Source of the DNA: Magnetococcus sp. PR-3
GTDB lineage: Bacteria; Pseudomonadota; Magnetococcia; Magnetococcales; Magnetococcaceae
Direction of reading: 5' to 3'
NCBI RefSeq assembly: GCF_036689865.1
Contig: NZ_JBAHUQ010000005.1
Span: 124,001 to 188,000 of the forward strand
DNA length: 64,000 bases
In this document: one piece after another, positions 8,247 to 17,101 of the stretch
Position numbering within the stretch: the first letter of the stretch is position 1
Layout of the letters: each line of letters starts with the position of its first letter
Notes under the pieces: generated by a model
What the model was told of the DNA's origin: nothing
Databases searched by the model: none
The model's input: the letters and a program-made list of their open reading frames with translations, nothing else
Translations under genes and position numbers: made by a program

Positions 8247-10214
8247 ATGTGGCGATCTGGTTCTGGGGAATGGATTAAAAAACGGTTGTTCCAACTGTTG
8301 GCCGTGGTTTTTTTGGTGGTTGCGGTGGTGATGGGGCTTGCCTGGTTGCTGCCCTCTTTTCATGCATTGGAAAACCATACTTCCGACCATCGCATTGCCC
8401 ACTACACCCCGTTTCAACCCCAGCATGAGCAAATTACCTTGGTGATGATCACTGAGGAGACCTTAAAACAGTTTCCTTACCGCTGGCCGTTGGACCGTAG
8501 CTTTGTGGCTGACTTACTCCAAGCCCTACAGAACAAAGGGGTGCGGGCCATTGGTTTGGATGTTCTGTTTCATCAAGAGAGTGAAGCCCACAAAGATCGG
8601 CATCTCCACCAGACCATACGGGATATGAAGGTTCCAACCGTGGTGCACTATGCCACCACTAAAGAGGGGGTATCTTCCGCCGAACAGGCCTATTTGGAGA
8701 AGCTTATTCCACCATCTATGCGGGGGTTGGCACAGCATCAAGCCAATGGTGTGGATAAACGTGTGCGTCATCTACAAGGGGGATACAAGGATCCGCAAGG
8801 TAAGCATATCCCCAGCTTTGCCCACCAGATGATGGTACGTATGTCATTGAAGACCGATCATGAGGCACAGGCTATTCGTTGGCGGCGAGGCCCAGATGCC
8901 GAGACTTCAGCGTTTAATGAGATTCCTGCCCACCTGGTTACATCCCTACCTGACCATTGGTTTAAGGATAAAATTGTTCTGATCGGTGTGGCGTCCGCGT
9001 ACACCCCTTCCTATCAAACGCCTCTATCTCTCTCTAATCAAGGCCAACCCCATGCCAGTGCGATGATTCACGCTCAGGCGTTGGCCCACCTGTTGGCCAA
9101 TCATAAAAGCCCCCATGCGGATCGTATGGCGGTATTGATCCATTTTGGTGGGGCTTTGCTCGTCGGGCTGTTGTTGGGTTTTTCGGCACGTCTGTGGGCG
9201 AGAGTCTCTTTGGTTTTATTGGTTATGGGGGGCATGTGGTGGGGTGTGGTTGAGCTTTTTCAGCAAGGGGGGGTGCTTTTACCGTTTGTGGGCGCCGCTC
9301 TGGTTTTGTTGGTGACTACGGTGACCACAGATCGCTTGGTAGGAAAGATGGAAAGGCGGGATAGAAATCTTCTAAAACAAGCGTTTAGCCGTTATCTGTC
9401 ACCTGATCTGCTCAAACAGCTGCTTGACGACCCCAGCCGCCTAACCCGAACGGCCGAGCGTAGAGAGTTAACCTTTCTGTTTACCGATCTGGAGGGTTTT
9501 ACCACATTATCTGAACAGAGTGAGCCGTTGGTACTAGGTCGTGTGATGAACGCCTATTTTGATGGAGTCTGCTCGATTGTTATGAACCATGGAGGGTTGG
9601 TGGTGGACCTGATTGGTGATGCTGTGTTTGCAATCTTTAATGCCCCGGTGGCACAAAAAGACCATGCGCAGCGGGCTGTACGTTGTTCCCAGGAAATTGC
9701 CCTTTTTACCCGGAGTTTTCAGGAACAGCAGCAGGCGGAGGGTATACCGGTTGGTGCGACACGTATTGGTCTACATACAGGTCAGGCTTTGGTGGGTAAT
9801 TTTGGCTCAGAACAACGTTTTAAATATGCAGCATTAGGCGATGCGGTGAATGTGGCTGCCCGTATTGAGGGGCTCAATAAGATTTTTGGTACCCGTGTGT
9901 GCAGTTCCCGCGAGGTTCTACAGAAAACCGAAGGAAACAGCGGTCTTTATCGATCTGTAGGTTCGATTGCATTGAAAGGTAAAGAAAAACTGGTGGATAT
10001 TGAAGAGGTGGTGGATCCTCAACAGTATAATCAGGATTATCTAAAACAGTACCGTACAGCTTATGAAGCGTTAACGGCAGGAGAGGTGGATACAGCATTG
10101 ACCGGGTTTAAACAGCTGTTAGAGCAGAATCCGGATGATCACTGTAGTCGACTTCATGTGAACCGAATTGAACAGGGTGCTACCAATACATCAATCTATA
10201 TGAAACAAAAGTAG
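8247..10214 (+). CDS. CHASE2-domain membrane class III adenylate/guanylate cyclase
   Basis: 655 residues from the ATG at 8247 (a GTG at 8211 abuts the dksA terminator and is less likely). Order: one N-terminal membrane segment (LLAVVFLVVAVVMGLAWLL), a periplasmic CHASE2 sensor domain (HEQITLVMITEETLKQFPYRWPLDRS ... DKIVLIGVAS), three closely spaced membrane segments, then a class III cyclase domain. The catalytic domain keeps both metal-binding aspartates (FTDLEGFT and GDAVF) and the transition-state region GDAVNVAARIE. It should make cAMP or cGMP in response to an external signal. A short helical tail follows the cyclase domain. It ends 1 base from the convergent second cyclase. Confidence 0.93.
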   Translation: MWRSGSGEWIKKRLFQLLAVVFLVVAVVMGLAWLLPSFHALENHTSDHRIAHYTPFQPQHEQITLVMITEETLKQFPYRWPLDRSFVADLLQALQNKGVRAIGLDVLFHQESEAHKDRHLHQTIRDMKVPTVVHYATTKEGVSSAEQAYLEKLIPPSMRGLAQHQANGVDKRVRHLQGGYKDPQGKHIPSFAHQMMVRMSLKTDHEAQAIRWRRGPDAETSAFNEIPAHLVTSLPDHWFKDKIVLIGVASAYTPSYQTPLSLSNQGQPHASAMIHAQALAHLLANHKSPHADRMAVLIHFGGALLVGLLLGFSARLWARVSLVLLVMGGMWWGVVELFQQGGVLLPFVGAALVLLVTTVTTDRLVGKMERRDRNLLKQAFSRYLSPDLLKQLLDDPSRLTRTAERRELTFLFTDLEGFTTLSEQSEPLVLGRVMNAYFDGVCSIVMNHGGLVVDLIGDAVFAIFNAPVAQKDHAQRAVRCSQEIALFTRSFQEQQQAEGIPVGATRIGLHTGQALVGNFGSEQRFKYAALGDAVNVAARIEGLNKIFGTRVCSSREVLQKTEGNSGLYRSVGSIALKGKEKLVDIEEVVDPQQYNQDYLKQYRTAYEALTAGEVDTALTGFKQLLEQNPDDHCSRLHVNRIEQGATNTSIYMKQK

Positions 10215-10215
10215 A

Positions 10216-11466
10216 TTAGGGGCTAACGCTGTAGAGCTTGATTAAGCCTGTTCGGCCACGAACGGCTGTTTCAGCAATAAAGCGGGTGCGCATGGTGCTT
10301 GGTAACTGTTCCTGGGTCTGTTCACTCAATAGAATGGAGCAGGGATAGTCTTTGGTCAGGCTTTCAATGCGTGAGGCCAAATTGACCGTATCACCGATCA
10401 CCGTATATTCCATTCGCTCGGCGGAGCCAATATTTCCAGCAATGACCTCTCCAGAATGTAAACCAATCCCCATTTGTAAGGCGGGGTGACCTTGAGCTTG
10501 CCAGCGTTCATTAAGGGCCTGTAGCCGTTCTTGCATCTGTTGGGCGGCCTGTAAAGCGGCTGAACTGTGTTGGGGATTATCCATAGGGGCACCAAAAACA
10601 GCCAAAATACCATCCCCCAGGAATTTATCAATGGTTCCGCCCTGTGCAAAAATAGCCTGACTCATTTCAGTCAAATATTCATTGAGCAAGGTGACGACAA
10701 AATCGGGATCCTGATTTTGTGAGAAGGTGGTAAACCCCCGGAGATCCGAGATCAAAACGGTGACGTGATGTTTATCGCCTCCTAGCTCCAAATCAAGGGT
10801 GCCAGCATCCATTTGCGCCACAATATCCCGCGATAAAAAACGCATCAGGCGTTCCCGTTGGCGGAACTGGATGAAGAGTTGGCTGAGGTTTTGGGAGAGG
10901 AAGTAGGTTAAGGCGCCAGAGACCAAGCTGATGATTAGGGTATAGATGATCAGTTGATCGGAAACTTGCCCCCAGTGTAGGACCAGGGTATTGGCGATCA
11001 AGGTTAAGAACGTGCTGTAAATGATAACCGCATGGCCATGCCGGAACGCACTTAAGAAATTAAAACAGATAAAAACGGTGATAAACATCATGCTCCAACC
11101 AATATCCAGGAAGGGCGCAAACTGTTCCATTTGGTGTGCGGAGAGGATACCACCAAGCAGAAAAAGATAATCAAAGCTAATGGTAAGGTATTTGATCCAG
11201 GGCTGATATTTTCCCCCACGGGTACGGCGATGCACAAAGTAGATAAAGGCGCCAATCAACAGGCTGGTCATGATGGTGACCATGAGTATGCTCATGGTAA
11301 AGAGATTATTTTGCAGACCTGCAAAGGCGTCCATCACCCAAAAAATAATAAAATAACTGGCGCGCAGCTGATTAATGCGGTTTTCCGATATCATCTCCCG
11401 CTCATGCAGGGCTTCGACAAAATGGGTGTCGTATACAATGGCAGGGGGGGTTGGTTGAGCCATCAT
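10216..11466 (-). CDS. Membrane-bound class III adenylate/guanylate cyclase
   Basis: 416 residues; ATG 11466 (or 11463) with AAAGG upstream. The N-terminal half has about six predicted membrane helices without an obvious extracellular domain (a compact MASE-like sensor), followed by a class III cyclase domain. Metal aspartates are present in ISDLRGFT and [12 protein letters not shown], and [13 protein letters not shown] gives the catalytic Asn/Arg region. Unlike its convergent neighbour it has no CHASE2 domain, so the two enzymes probably read different signals into the same messenger. cAMP is more likely than cGMP by family frequency but is not proven by the sequence. Confidence 0.93.
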   Translation of the reverse strand: MMAQPTPPAIVYDTHFVEALHEREMISENRINQLRASYFIIFWVMDAFAGLQNNLFTMSILMVTIMTSLLIGAFIYFVHRRTRGGKYQPWIKYLTISFDYLFLLGGILSAHQMEQFAPFLDIGWSMMFITVFICFNFLSAFRHGHAVIIYSTFLTLIANTLVLHWGQVSDQLIIYTLIISLVSGALTYFLSQNLSQLFIQFRQRERLMRFLSRDIVAQMDAGTLDLELGGDKHHVTVLISDLRGFTTFSQNQDPDFVVTLLNEYLTEMSQAIFAQGGTIDKFLGDGILAVFGAPMDNPQHSSAALQAAQQMQERLQALNERWQAQGHPALQMGIGLHSGEVIAGNIGSAERMEYTVIGDTVNLASRIESLTKDYPCSILLSEQTQEQLPSTMRTRFIAETAVRGRTGLIKLYSVSP

Positions 11467-11498
11467 GGCGCACCTTTGTGTTAAAAACCGGACAATAT

Positions 11499-11514
11499 GT
11501 ACGAAAGAACGTAC
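11499..11514. promoter_or_regulatory. Inverted repeat upstream of the second cyclase
   Basis: GTACG-AAAGAA-CGTAC, a perfect 5-base inverted repeat 32 bases upstream of the cyclase start. It may be an operator or chance; no regulator is assigned. Confidence 0.2.
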
Positions 11515-11624
11515 TTAGGCGTAGACTATGATCAAAGCATATCGGAAACAGAGCGGTGCGCCCAGTCATGCTATTATTTGTATCTTTTCTTTAAGGTGAG
11601 ATGGGTAAGCTATGGGGGAAAGAA

Positions 11625-11653
11625 AGAAGGTTCCTGGATGAGAGGAACCTTCT
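11625..11653 (-). terminator. Intrinsic terminator after the cNMP-binding protein
   Basis: An 11-base-pair stem (AGAAGGTTCCT / AGGAACCTTCT) lies just after the stop at 11667; on the minus strand it is followed by a T-rich tract (TTTCTTTC). Confidence 0.8.
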
Positions 11654-11666
11654 TGCGGTGCAGCAC

Positions 11667-12149
11667 TTAATGGTTTTCGAACATCGCATTATACTTCATC
11701 TGTGTAGTCAGGTTTTCCACACGTTTGGCCAGTAAGGCCGACACTTTGGTCATGATCTCCAGGCCAGAGACTGGGTTGGTCTGGCACCATTGGGTTAATG
11801 CCTCACCATCCAGCCGTACCGCCACACTCTGCTGTGTGCAGGTCACATTGGCCGTTCGTTTACTTTTTAGCAACCAAGCCAGTTCACCATAGAGGTTGGT
11901 ATCAATAGGGTGCAGTTGATAACGGTGGGACTCTGCTTGTTCAGAGAAGTTAACACCGACGTTGGTGGCCCCTTCAATTAAGAGATACAGCGCTTGGTTA
12001 TCCTCACTTTTTTGCGCATCAATCAGGGCTTGATCTTTGTCTATTCGGATAAGTTGGCAGAACGTTGCGATCTGTTTAAGCTCATCATCACATAGTTCAG
12101 AAAAGATCTCTGAGGTTTTTAATTTTTCGAAAAGCCATTCACTATTCAT
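11667..12149 (-). CDS. Stand-alone cyclic-nucleotide-binding domain protein
   Basis: 160 residues from the ATG at 12149 with AGAGGGA upstream. The whole protein is one Crp-type cNMP-binding beta-roll: LFEKLKTSEIFSELCDDELKQIATFC at the start, LYLLIEGATNVGVNF, and the phosphate-binding-cassette region YGELAWLLKSKRTANVTC. The E of GELAW is kept; the usual R of the cassette is seen as R in KSKRTAN. There is no DNA-binding helix-turn-helix, so it is not a Crp transcription factor; it could be a regulatory or scaffolding subunit. It lies between a cyclase and a cNMP/GGDEF protein. Confidence 0.85.
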   Translation of the reverse strand: MNSEWLFEKLKTSEIFSELCDDELKQIATFCQLIRIDKDQALIDAQKSEDNQALYLLIEGATNVGVNFSEQAESHRYQLHPIDTNLYGELAWLLKSKRTANVTCTQQSVAVRLDGEALTQWCQTNPVSGLEIMTKVSALLAKRVENLTTQMKYNAMFENH

Positions 12150-12250
12150 CACAATGATCCCTCTACTCTAATCGTGAGTAAGCTCTGGTTGTCCTCAAGA
12201 TTGAGATTCATACCTCTTGATCTTGAATGCACCAGCATCGTGTCGAGGGG

Positions 12251-13171
12251 TCAACCCATGTTAATGCGATTGCGCCCCTGTTCTTTGGCGGTATACAGCC
12301 TTTGATCGGCCACTTGAAGAAGTTGTTCCCCAGTTTGTCCAGATTGTAGCTGTGCCAAACCCATAGAGATGGTGACGGTGGGTAGAGAGGTGTGTTCAAA
12401 ATGTAGGTTCAGTTGTTCGACAGATAAGCGCAGCCGCTCGGCCACTTGTAGCGCTTCATCGGGGGATGTCTCAGGCATGAGGACGGTAAATTCCTCCCCC
12501 CCATAGCGTAGGGCCGCATCGCTTGGGCGTGTATGGTGGATCAAGGTTTGACCCAAGGCGGTTAAGACCACATCCCCTGCGGCATGACCATAGCGATCGT
12601 TAAATTTTTTAAAATGATCCACATCCAGCATAACCACACATAGGGATTGTTGAGAGGCCTGATGACGGCCAACCATGCGGGGAAGCATCTCATCAAGCCA
12701 GCGGCGATTGTATAAACCGGTTAAAGCATCGGTTTGGCTTTGTGCTTTATGCTGGGCCAAATCTTGGGTGTTGTGGACCAGCCATTTGGTCACGGTCCGT
12801 AACAGATTACGGGCAATAAAGGCATGTTTTTCAATAATAGCCCATAGAATATTCTCAGGTATTTCCAGGAGTGTGCTGGACTGTGTTGCAACCACATACG
12901 CCGTTGGGTATGTCTTTTGAATAAGGGAAATTTCCCCACAAGACTCACCCGGTATAATATGGCGAATCCAGCTCTGGGTCTCACGGCTTAGCTGTACACT
13001 CAGCTGTCCCTCTAGGAGGATATGTAAGCCTTCATTGGGGTGGTCGGGAGAGATAACAACCTCGCCTTCTGTGACGTGATAATGCCGGGCAGCTTGTATA
13101 ATAGGAGGAATTTCATGGGCTGAAAGTCCTTGAAATAGATGGATACGGGTAATGTTTTTATGGTCCAGCAC
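12251..13171 (-). CDS. Cyclic-nucleotide-binding / GGDEF diguanylate cyclase fusion
   Basis: 306 residues from a GTG start at 13171, supported by GGGAG eight bases upstream. Residues about 5-120 form a cNMP-binding domain (VTEGEVVISPDHPNEGLHILLEG, GESCGEISLI); a helical linker leads to a GGDEF domain (DALTGLYNRRWLDEML, DVDHFKKFNDRYGHAAGD, RYGGEEF). The active-site motif is GGEEF, a functional variant, and an RPSD allosteric I-site sits exactly five residues before it. The enzyme should make c-di-GMP from GTP and be product-inhibited, with output likely tuned by cAMP/cGMP. The neighbouring cyclases make the input plausible. Confidence 0.93.
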   Translation of the reverse strand: MLDHKNITRIHLFQGLSAHEIPPIIQAARHYHVTEGEVVISPDHPNEGLHILLEGQLSVQLSRETQSWIRHIIPGESCGEISLIQKTYPTAYVVATQSSTLLEIPENILWAIIEKHAFIARNLLRTVTKWLVHNTQDLAQHKAQSQTDALTGLYNRRWLDEMLPRMVGRHQASQQSLCVVMLDVDHFKKFNDRYGHAAGDVVLTALGQTLIHHTRPSDAALRYGGEEFTVLMPETSPDEALQVAERLRLSVEQLNLHFEHTSLPTVTISMGLAQLQSGQTGEQLLQVADQRLYTAKEQGRNRINMG

Positions 13172-13272
13172 AGTTCAAACTCCCAGTAAATGCATGGCAT
13201 CTGCTCATGCTAACACTGTTGGTTGAATTTGCCGAATGATTCGAGCGTTTTAGGCAGGAGGGAAAAATATCC

Positions 13273-14181
13273 TCAACCCAATGGCCCGCCCATATCATCG
13301 GTTTGGTCCCAAATATCATGACGATAATCTTCCCATTCCACCATGCCCCCATCGTAGTTCATGGCTCTTTTATTGCCCAAAACCTCATAGAGCGCAAACC
13401 AGAGCACAGAGGAGAGTTGACCGGTATCACTAAACGCGACCGTACGTTGCATAAAGTGGAAAACACGGTGGCGGTTAAAGATAGTGATCATCTGTTTGGC
13501 GGATAAAAAACGTCCCGCTTTGTCTAGCAGACGTTCAACAGGCAGGTTGTGGGCATCCCAAATGGAGCCAGCTTGTTGTAGAAAACCGGCATTTTCTGAT
13601 CCCATGTGTCGTTCGTAGGGGCGGGCATCAATGGGTGGAGCGTTGTTGTCCAGCACATCCTGGGTATCCTCCTCCATGGCCAGTATCGGTGGGGCAGATT
13701 GCTGGAGATATTGAACCGGTTGATGGGGGGTAGGGGAGCCTTCAACCAGCTTGTCTGGGTAGCTCCAGTTGGCCATACCCCCATCGAGGAGAGAGAGCTC
13801 TTTATGGCCCAACCATTTCAATGTCCAGTAAATGCGGACGGCCTGTTTCATCTTCTCGGCACTGCCACCTTGACCAACCACCACAATATGTTGATCAGCA
13901 GCTAAGCCCAGTTGTCCAACCAAAACCACCAGATCTGACCGAACGGCCAACATGTGGGGGCGTCCCCAGCGGGTAACCATCCAACCATCCCCATGGTAGT
14001 CACTCCAGATCGCACCTGGGAGATGCGCTTTTTCGAAGATCGGTTTCGGACGGACATCCAGCACCGTCACCTGTGTCTGGTTTTTAGCCAGCCATTGCTG
14101 ATCCACCAGGGCGGAAGCGGCCTGTACAGGGGAGGCGCTGAATAAAAGAGTCAGGCTAAAGAGCAGCGTGCGTAGGATCAT
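13273..14181 (-). CDS. Exported double-rhodanese-like protein lacking the catalytic cysteine
   Basis: 302 residues with a signal peptide (LLFSLTLLFSASPVQA). Two rhodanese folds are visible: VTVLDVRPKPIFEKAHLPGA with LSLLDGGMANW, and PPIDARPYERHMG with MNYDGGMVEW. The active-site loop of the second domain, where a Cys-x4-Ser loop is expected, reads FSDTGQLSS, with serine where the persulfide-forming cysteine should be. The complete protein contains no cysteine. It therefore cannot be a classical sulfurtransferase; a binding or structural role is more likely. It follows, after 152 bases, a TlpA-like thioredoxin gene and a DUF302 gene on the same strand. Confidence 0.85.
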   Translation of the reverse strand: MILRTLLFSLTLLFSASPVQAASALVDQQWLAKNQTQVTVLDVRPKPIFEKAHLPGAIWSDYHGDGWMVTRWGRPHMLAVRSDLVVLVGQLGLAADQHIVVVGQGGSAEKMKQAVRIYWTLKWLGHKELSLLDGGMANWSYPDKLVEGSPTPHQPVQYLQQSAPPILAMEEDTQDVLDNNAPPIDARPYERHMGSENAGFLQQAGSIWDAHNLPVERLLDKAGRFLSAKQMITIFNRHRVFHFMQRTVAFSDTGQLSSVLWFALYEVLGNKRAMNYDGGMVEWEDYRHDIWDQTDDMGGPLG

Positions 14182-14333
14182 CTATCCTATCCAAAAGGGG
14201 ATCTGTCCCATGACTGGGTATCGGTTGTTTAAACAGGGTTGGACCGTAGGGTTGCCCAAGTAACCGGTACATCGTTGCGCGTACAGAAGGTTAAGCCATG
14301 GTGCTTGCTTACAACCCCTGCATCTCAATCAAA

Positions 14334-14921
14334 CTAGGATTTAGTTTCTGGAATTTTAAGATCCAGGCAGCTTTCTACGAGCTTGATTACATTGGGGGCT
14401 TCCCAGTTAACACCGCCAACTAACATGCCAACCACCCACCCTTCTCGGTTAACAAACAAGGTTTGTGGTAGGGCGCCAATACGGTGTTCATGACCAATTT
14501 TGCCAAATCGGTCTGCGGCTAAAGGCATGTTTTTAATGGCGTACGCTTTGTAAAATGCCACAGCCTCAGAAAGCCCCTTACCATCCCGAACCAAAGGTAC
14601 AATGAGAAGATCTTGTGTGCTGACACGGCCTTGCAGGCGGTCCATAGAGGGCATCTCTTTTTTACAAGGGATACACCAAGTGGTCCAAAAATTAACCAGT
14701 AAGGCTCGGGGTCCTACAATGTGTTGTAGGGAGATCTTCTTGGCGCCGGTGGTGGTAAAAGGGTGGCCGGTAATCTGTTTAGGGTTGCCATAGGCTCGGA
14801 AGGAGCCACTGCCCAACGACTGGCTTGTACAGCCATCGGGCAGGGGGCGCTCTTCAGCCTGTAAAAGGGCTGGGGCTAAGATAAGCCCCAGTAAGACAGG
14901 CAGTATGGTGCGTATGTTCAT
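14334..14921 (-). CDS. Periplasmic TlpA/ResA-like thioredoxin-fold protein
   Basis: 195 residues. Signal peptide MNIRTILPVLLGLILAPALLQA, then an AhpC/TSA-Redoxin fold. The redox motif WCIPC sits in LLVNFWTTWCIPCKKEMPS, with the cis-proline region GALPQTLFVNREG. Such proteins reduce disulfides in the periplasm, often for cytochrome c maturation or a specific partner. The start overlaps the stop of the DUF302 gene by four bases (ATGA), so the two are translationally coupled; the cysteine-free rhodanese-like gene follows. Confidence 0.92.
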   Translation of the reverse strand: MNIRTILPVLLGLILAPALLQAEERPLPDGCTSQSLGSGSFRAYGNPKQITGHPFTTTGAKKISLQHIVGPRALLVNFWTTWCIPCKKEMPSMDRLQGRVSTQDLLIVPLVRDGKGLSEAVAFYKAYAIKNMPLAADRFGKIGHEHRIGALPQTLFVNREGWVVGMLVGGVNWEAPNVIKLVESCLDLKIPETKS

Positions 14922-15379
14922 TGGGCTGCATTTTTGGTCAGCATAGCCAGACCACCATCCATTTTATCCAATACCATGCAATTTTCGACGGCATAGACTT
15001 GGCGCAGGGAGGTTGGTTTACGGTACACAATGTGGGTATCTCCCACATCATCTTGGTAGACCAAGACCTTCATGGGTAGATCCAGAGCCACGGCTGGATC
15101 ATGCCACATAACCCGCATGCCTGTTGCTGGCTTACCAAACATAACGACCTGAGAAGGGGCCATGTTACGACCAATCTCTTTGGCAGCAGCGGCATGGTCG
15201 ATTACGCCAAACAGTTTTAAACCTTTGGCGGCGATTTGATCTTTTAATTTTTTAACGGTCGTGGCCACGTCGTTGTTGCTGGTGAGCTTGACTATGGCGT
15301 CAGATGAACCCGCATGAGCCGGGGCTGTGCTGACAAATAGGGCGAGTAGGGCAACAATAAGAGAACGACTAAAGAACAT
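14918..15379 (-). CDS. Exported DUF302 domain protein
   Basis: 153 residues from the ATG at 15379, which gives a clean signal peptide (SLIVALLALFVSTAPAHA); an upstream ATG would add eight extra residues. The body fits DUF302: DVATTVKKLKDQIAAKGLKLFGVIDHAAAA, MFGKPATGMRVM, ALDLPMKVLVYQD and the C-terminal conserved V-Y-x-P-T/S region (VYRKPTSL). The family's function is unknown. It is the first gene of the set with the TlpA-like thioredoxin and the rhodanese-like protein, which suggests a periplasmic redox or metal-related task. Confidence 0.85.
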   Translation of the reverse strand: MFFSRSLIVALLALFVSTAPAHAGSSDAIVKLTSNNDVATTVKKLKDQIAAKGLKLFGVIDHAAAAKEIGRNMAPSQVVMFGKPATGMRVMWHDPAVALDLPMKVLVYQDDVGDTHIVYRKPTSLRQVYAVENCMVLDKMDGGLAMLTKNAAQ

Positions 15380-15680
15380 GGTAGTGCACTCCGTGATCAT
15401 CAAGTAAAAGTGACATTCCTAGCTATCATAAACAGAGTTGCCGTGTGGGTGGAGAAAAAAAATGATCTGACTACGTATTTTTACGTAGGCTAAGCCGCTA
15501 TTCAGCAAAAACTATAAGTGTTGCTTATCCAGTGTGGTGCAGTTTTTTGAACGATGAATCGGCCTAGATTCTGGTGAACAATCGCCGGAAAATAGGCTGT
15601 AGCGTGGGGTGCGCGCCAAAAAAAACCCGGCCAATAAGGCCGGGTGAAGGAGATGAAACAGACAATCGAGTATAAGGAAC
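15380..15680. other. Intergenic region with a short perfect hairpin
   Basis: About 301 bases upstream of the DUF302 operon. It contains CTACGTA-TTTT-TACGTAG at 15471-15488, a perfect 7-base inverted repeat that could be an operator for the operon, and at 15618-15645 the terminator of the 79-residue gene on the same strand. No gene was found. Confidence 0.5.
15618..15645 (-). terminator. Intrinsic terminator of the 79-residue gene
   Basis: Stem CCCGGCC / GGCCGGG around an AATAA loop, with eight T residues on the minus strand, 35 bases after the stop at 15681. Confidence 0.92.
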
Positions 15681-15920
15681 TTAACGACCTACAGGTGTGA
15701 TCCGTGCACTGCTCAGGTAGAGCTTGGCAAGCTGTGCAGGAGAGCTGATTAAGCTCTGCGCTGGGATTGCACTGGTCAGTCGTGACGGTGTTAAGGTACG
15801 TACAAGAGCCTTCCAGAACGTGTGCAAAAGTTGAGCTTGGACTTTAGCGCGTTCGGCGCGGGCTGCCTGAATATGAGCTTGAACGAGTTGGGTTTTACTG
15901 GTGATTTGTGGGGTGTTCAT
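15681..15920 (-). CDS. Small basic protein of unknown function, divergent from a LysR regulator
   Basis: 79 residues, rich in Ala, Gln, Arg and Leu, with a predicted N-terminal helix (QLVQAHIQAARAERAKVQAQLLHTFWKALVRTL) and no signal peptide. An AAGGAG ribosome site precedes the ATG and a strong terminator follows, so it is very likely expressed. It lies divergently to a LysR-type regulator, the usual arrangement for a regulator and its target. I do not recognise a family. Confidence 0.7.
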   Translation of the reverse strand: MNTPQITSKTQLVQAHIQAARAERAKVQAQLLHTFWKALVRTLTPSRLTSAIPAQSLISSPAQLAKLYLSSARITPVGR

Positions 15921-16022
15921 GGTGTGAACTCCTTCTCAATATGGCGATGGGATGCCGTGTTGGTTATCCCTGCCAACCCGGTCGATGTAAACATCATGCG
16001 CCTTTTTGTGGTATATTAGAAA

Positions 16023-16048
16023 CGAATAAACTTGATGTTTGTGATTCG
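16023..16048. promoter_or_regulatory. Candidate LysR-type operator
   Basis: In the divergent region between the 79-residue gene and the LysR gene, CGAAT and ATTCG arms flank an inner AAAC-TTGAT-GTTT repeat, an imperfect dyad of the kind LysR regulators bind next to their own gene. Confidence 0.3.
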
Positions 16049-16072
16049 AAATCTTGATAAGTGAGGTCAAGG

Positions 16073-16948
16073 ATGCGGGCAGATCTGGATATTGATTTGG
16101 TGCGCTGTTTTACAGCCGTTGCCGATACTGGTGGTTTTTCCTCAGCGGGGCGTTTATTGGGCCGTACACAGTCTGCAGTGAGTATGAAGATTAAACGGCT
16201 GGAGGAGATTTTAGAGAGTCGCCTTTTGGATCGGGATCGTCGTTCAACGCACCTAACCGCAGAGGGGGAGCGTTTTTTAAGTTATGCCCACCGCTTGCTG
16301 GATTTGCATGATGAAGCGCTACGGGTGATGTTGCATCCCGATGCAGAAGGGTCCTTGAAGTTGGGCGTAATCTCCTATTTTTTACCACAAAAACTTCCCG
16401 AACTCTTGGCGCGGTTTGCGCGGGCCTATCCTAAAGTGCGTTTGGAGGTTCACTCGGGGCTGAGCCGTAATTTAATGCCGATGTATGAGTCCGGTGAGCT
16501 GGATCTGGTTATTGCCCATAAGCGCTGGCCTGCCGCCGGTCGAACGCTCTACCGAGAGCCGATCTTATGGGCGGCCCATGGGGATTATCGCCCACAATTG
16601 GATCAGCCGGTTCCCTTGGTTACCTATGCCTACAATACGCTCTTTCATGAATGGGCTGAGGAGGCCCTGCATCATGCAGGAAAAACCTACCGAGTCGCCT
16701 ATACCGGCGCGGGTATGATGGTTTTGATTGAGGTAGTGCGGGCTGGGTTGGGGGTCACCATGTTGCCTAAGTCGGTTATTCCGGAGGATCTACGTATTTT
16801 AGGGCCAGAGTCTGGTTTTCCAGAACTCCCGATTATGGAAGTAGCTTTGTATGGGGAGGAGCGTATGGAGACCCCCTTGGCACGGCATTTATCCGCCTTT
16901 TTTCTGGATACCTTGCAATCTATGGGCTTAATGGAGCAGAAACCTTAA
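16073..16948 (+). CDS. LysR-family transcriptional regulator
   Basis: 291 residues from the ATG at 16073 with GAGG six bases upstream; an in-frame GTG at 16061 is the alternative. The N-terminal winged helix-turn-helix is typical (DLVRCFTAVADTGGFSSAGRLLGRTQSAVSMKIKRLEE), followed by a LysR substrate-binding domain (LKLGVISYFLPQKLPELLARFARAYPKVRLEVHSGLS; VRAGLGVTMLPKSVI). The effector is unknown. The divergent 79-residue gene is its most obvious target. Confidence 0.95.
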   Translation: MRADLDIDLVRCFTAVADTGGFSSAGRLLGRTQSAVSMKIKRLEEILESRLLDRDRRSTHLTAEGERFLSYAHRLLDLHDEALRVMLHPDAEGSLKLGVISYFLPQKLPELLARFARAYPKVRLEVHSGLSRNLMPMYESGELDLVIAHKRWPAAGRTLYREPILWAAHGDYRPQLDQPVPLVTYAYNTLFHEWAEEALHHAGKTYRVAYTGAGMMVLIEVVRAGLGVTMLPKSVIPEDLRILGPESGFPELPIMEVALYGEERMETPLARHLSAFFLDTLQSMGLMEQKP

Positions 16949-17101
16949 GGGTATGGTCACCTACCGTAGGTGTGGTGATGGTTGAGAGCGCGCACAACCG
17001 CCTGACAGCGGCCCCAAGTAGAAGGGGCAGGGTAAGGGGAGCGGCCTGACCGTTTTGATCCCTGCAGCCGGTGGATATGGTTGATCGGTGCATGGGGTTG
17101 G

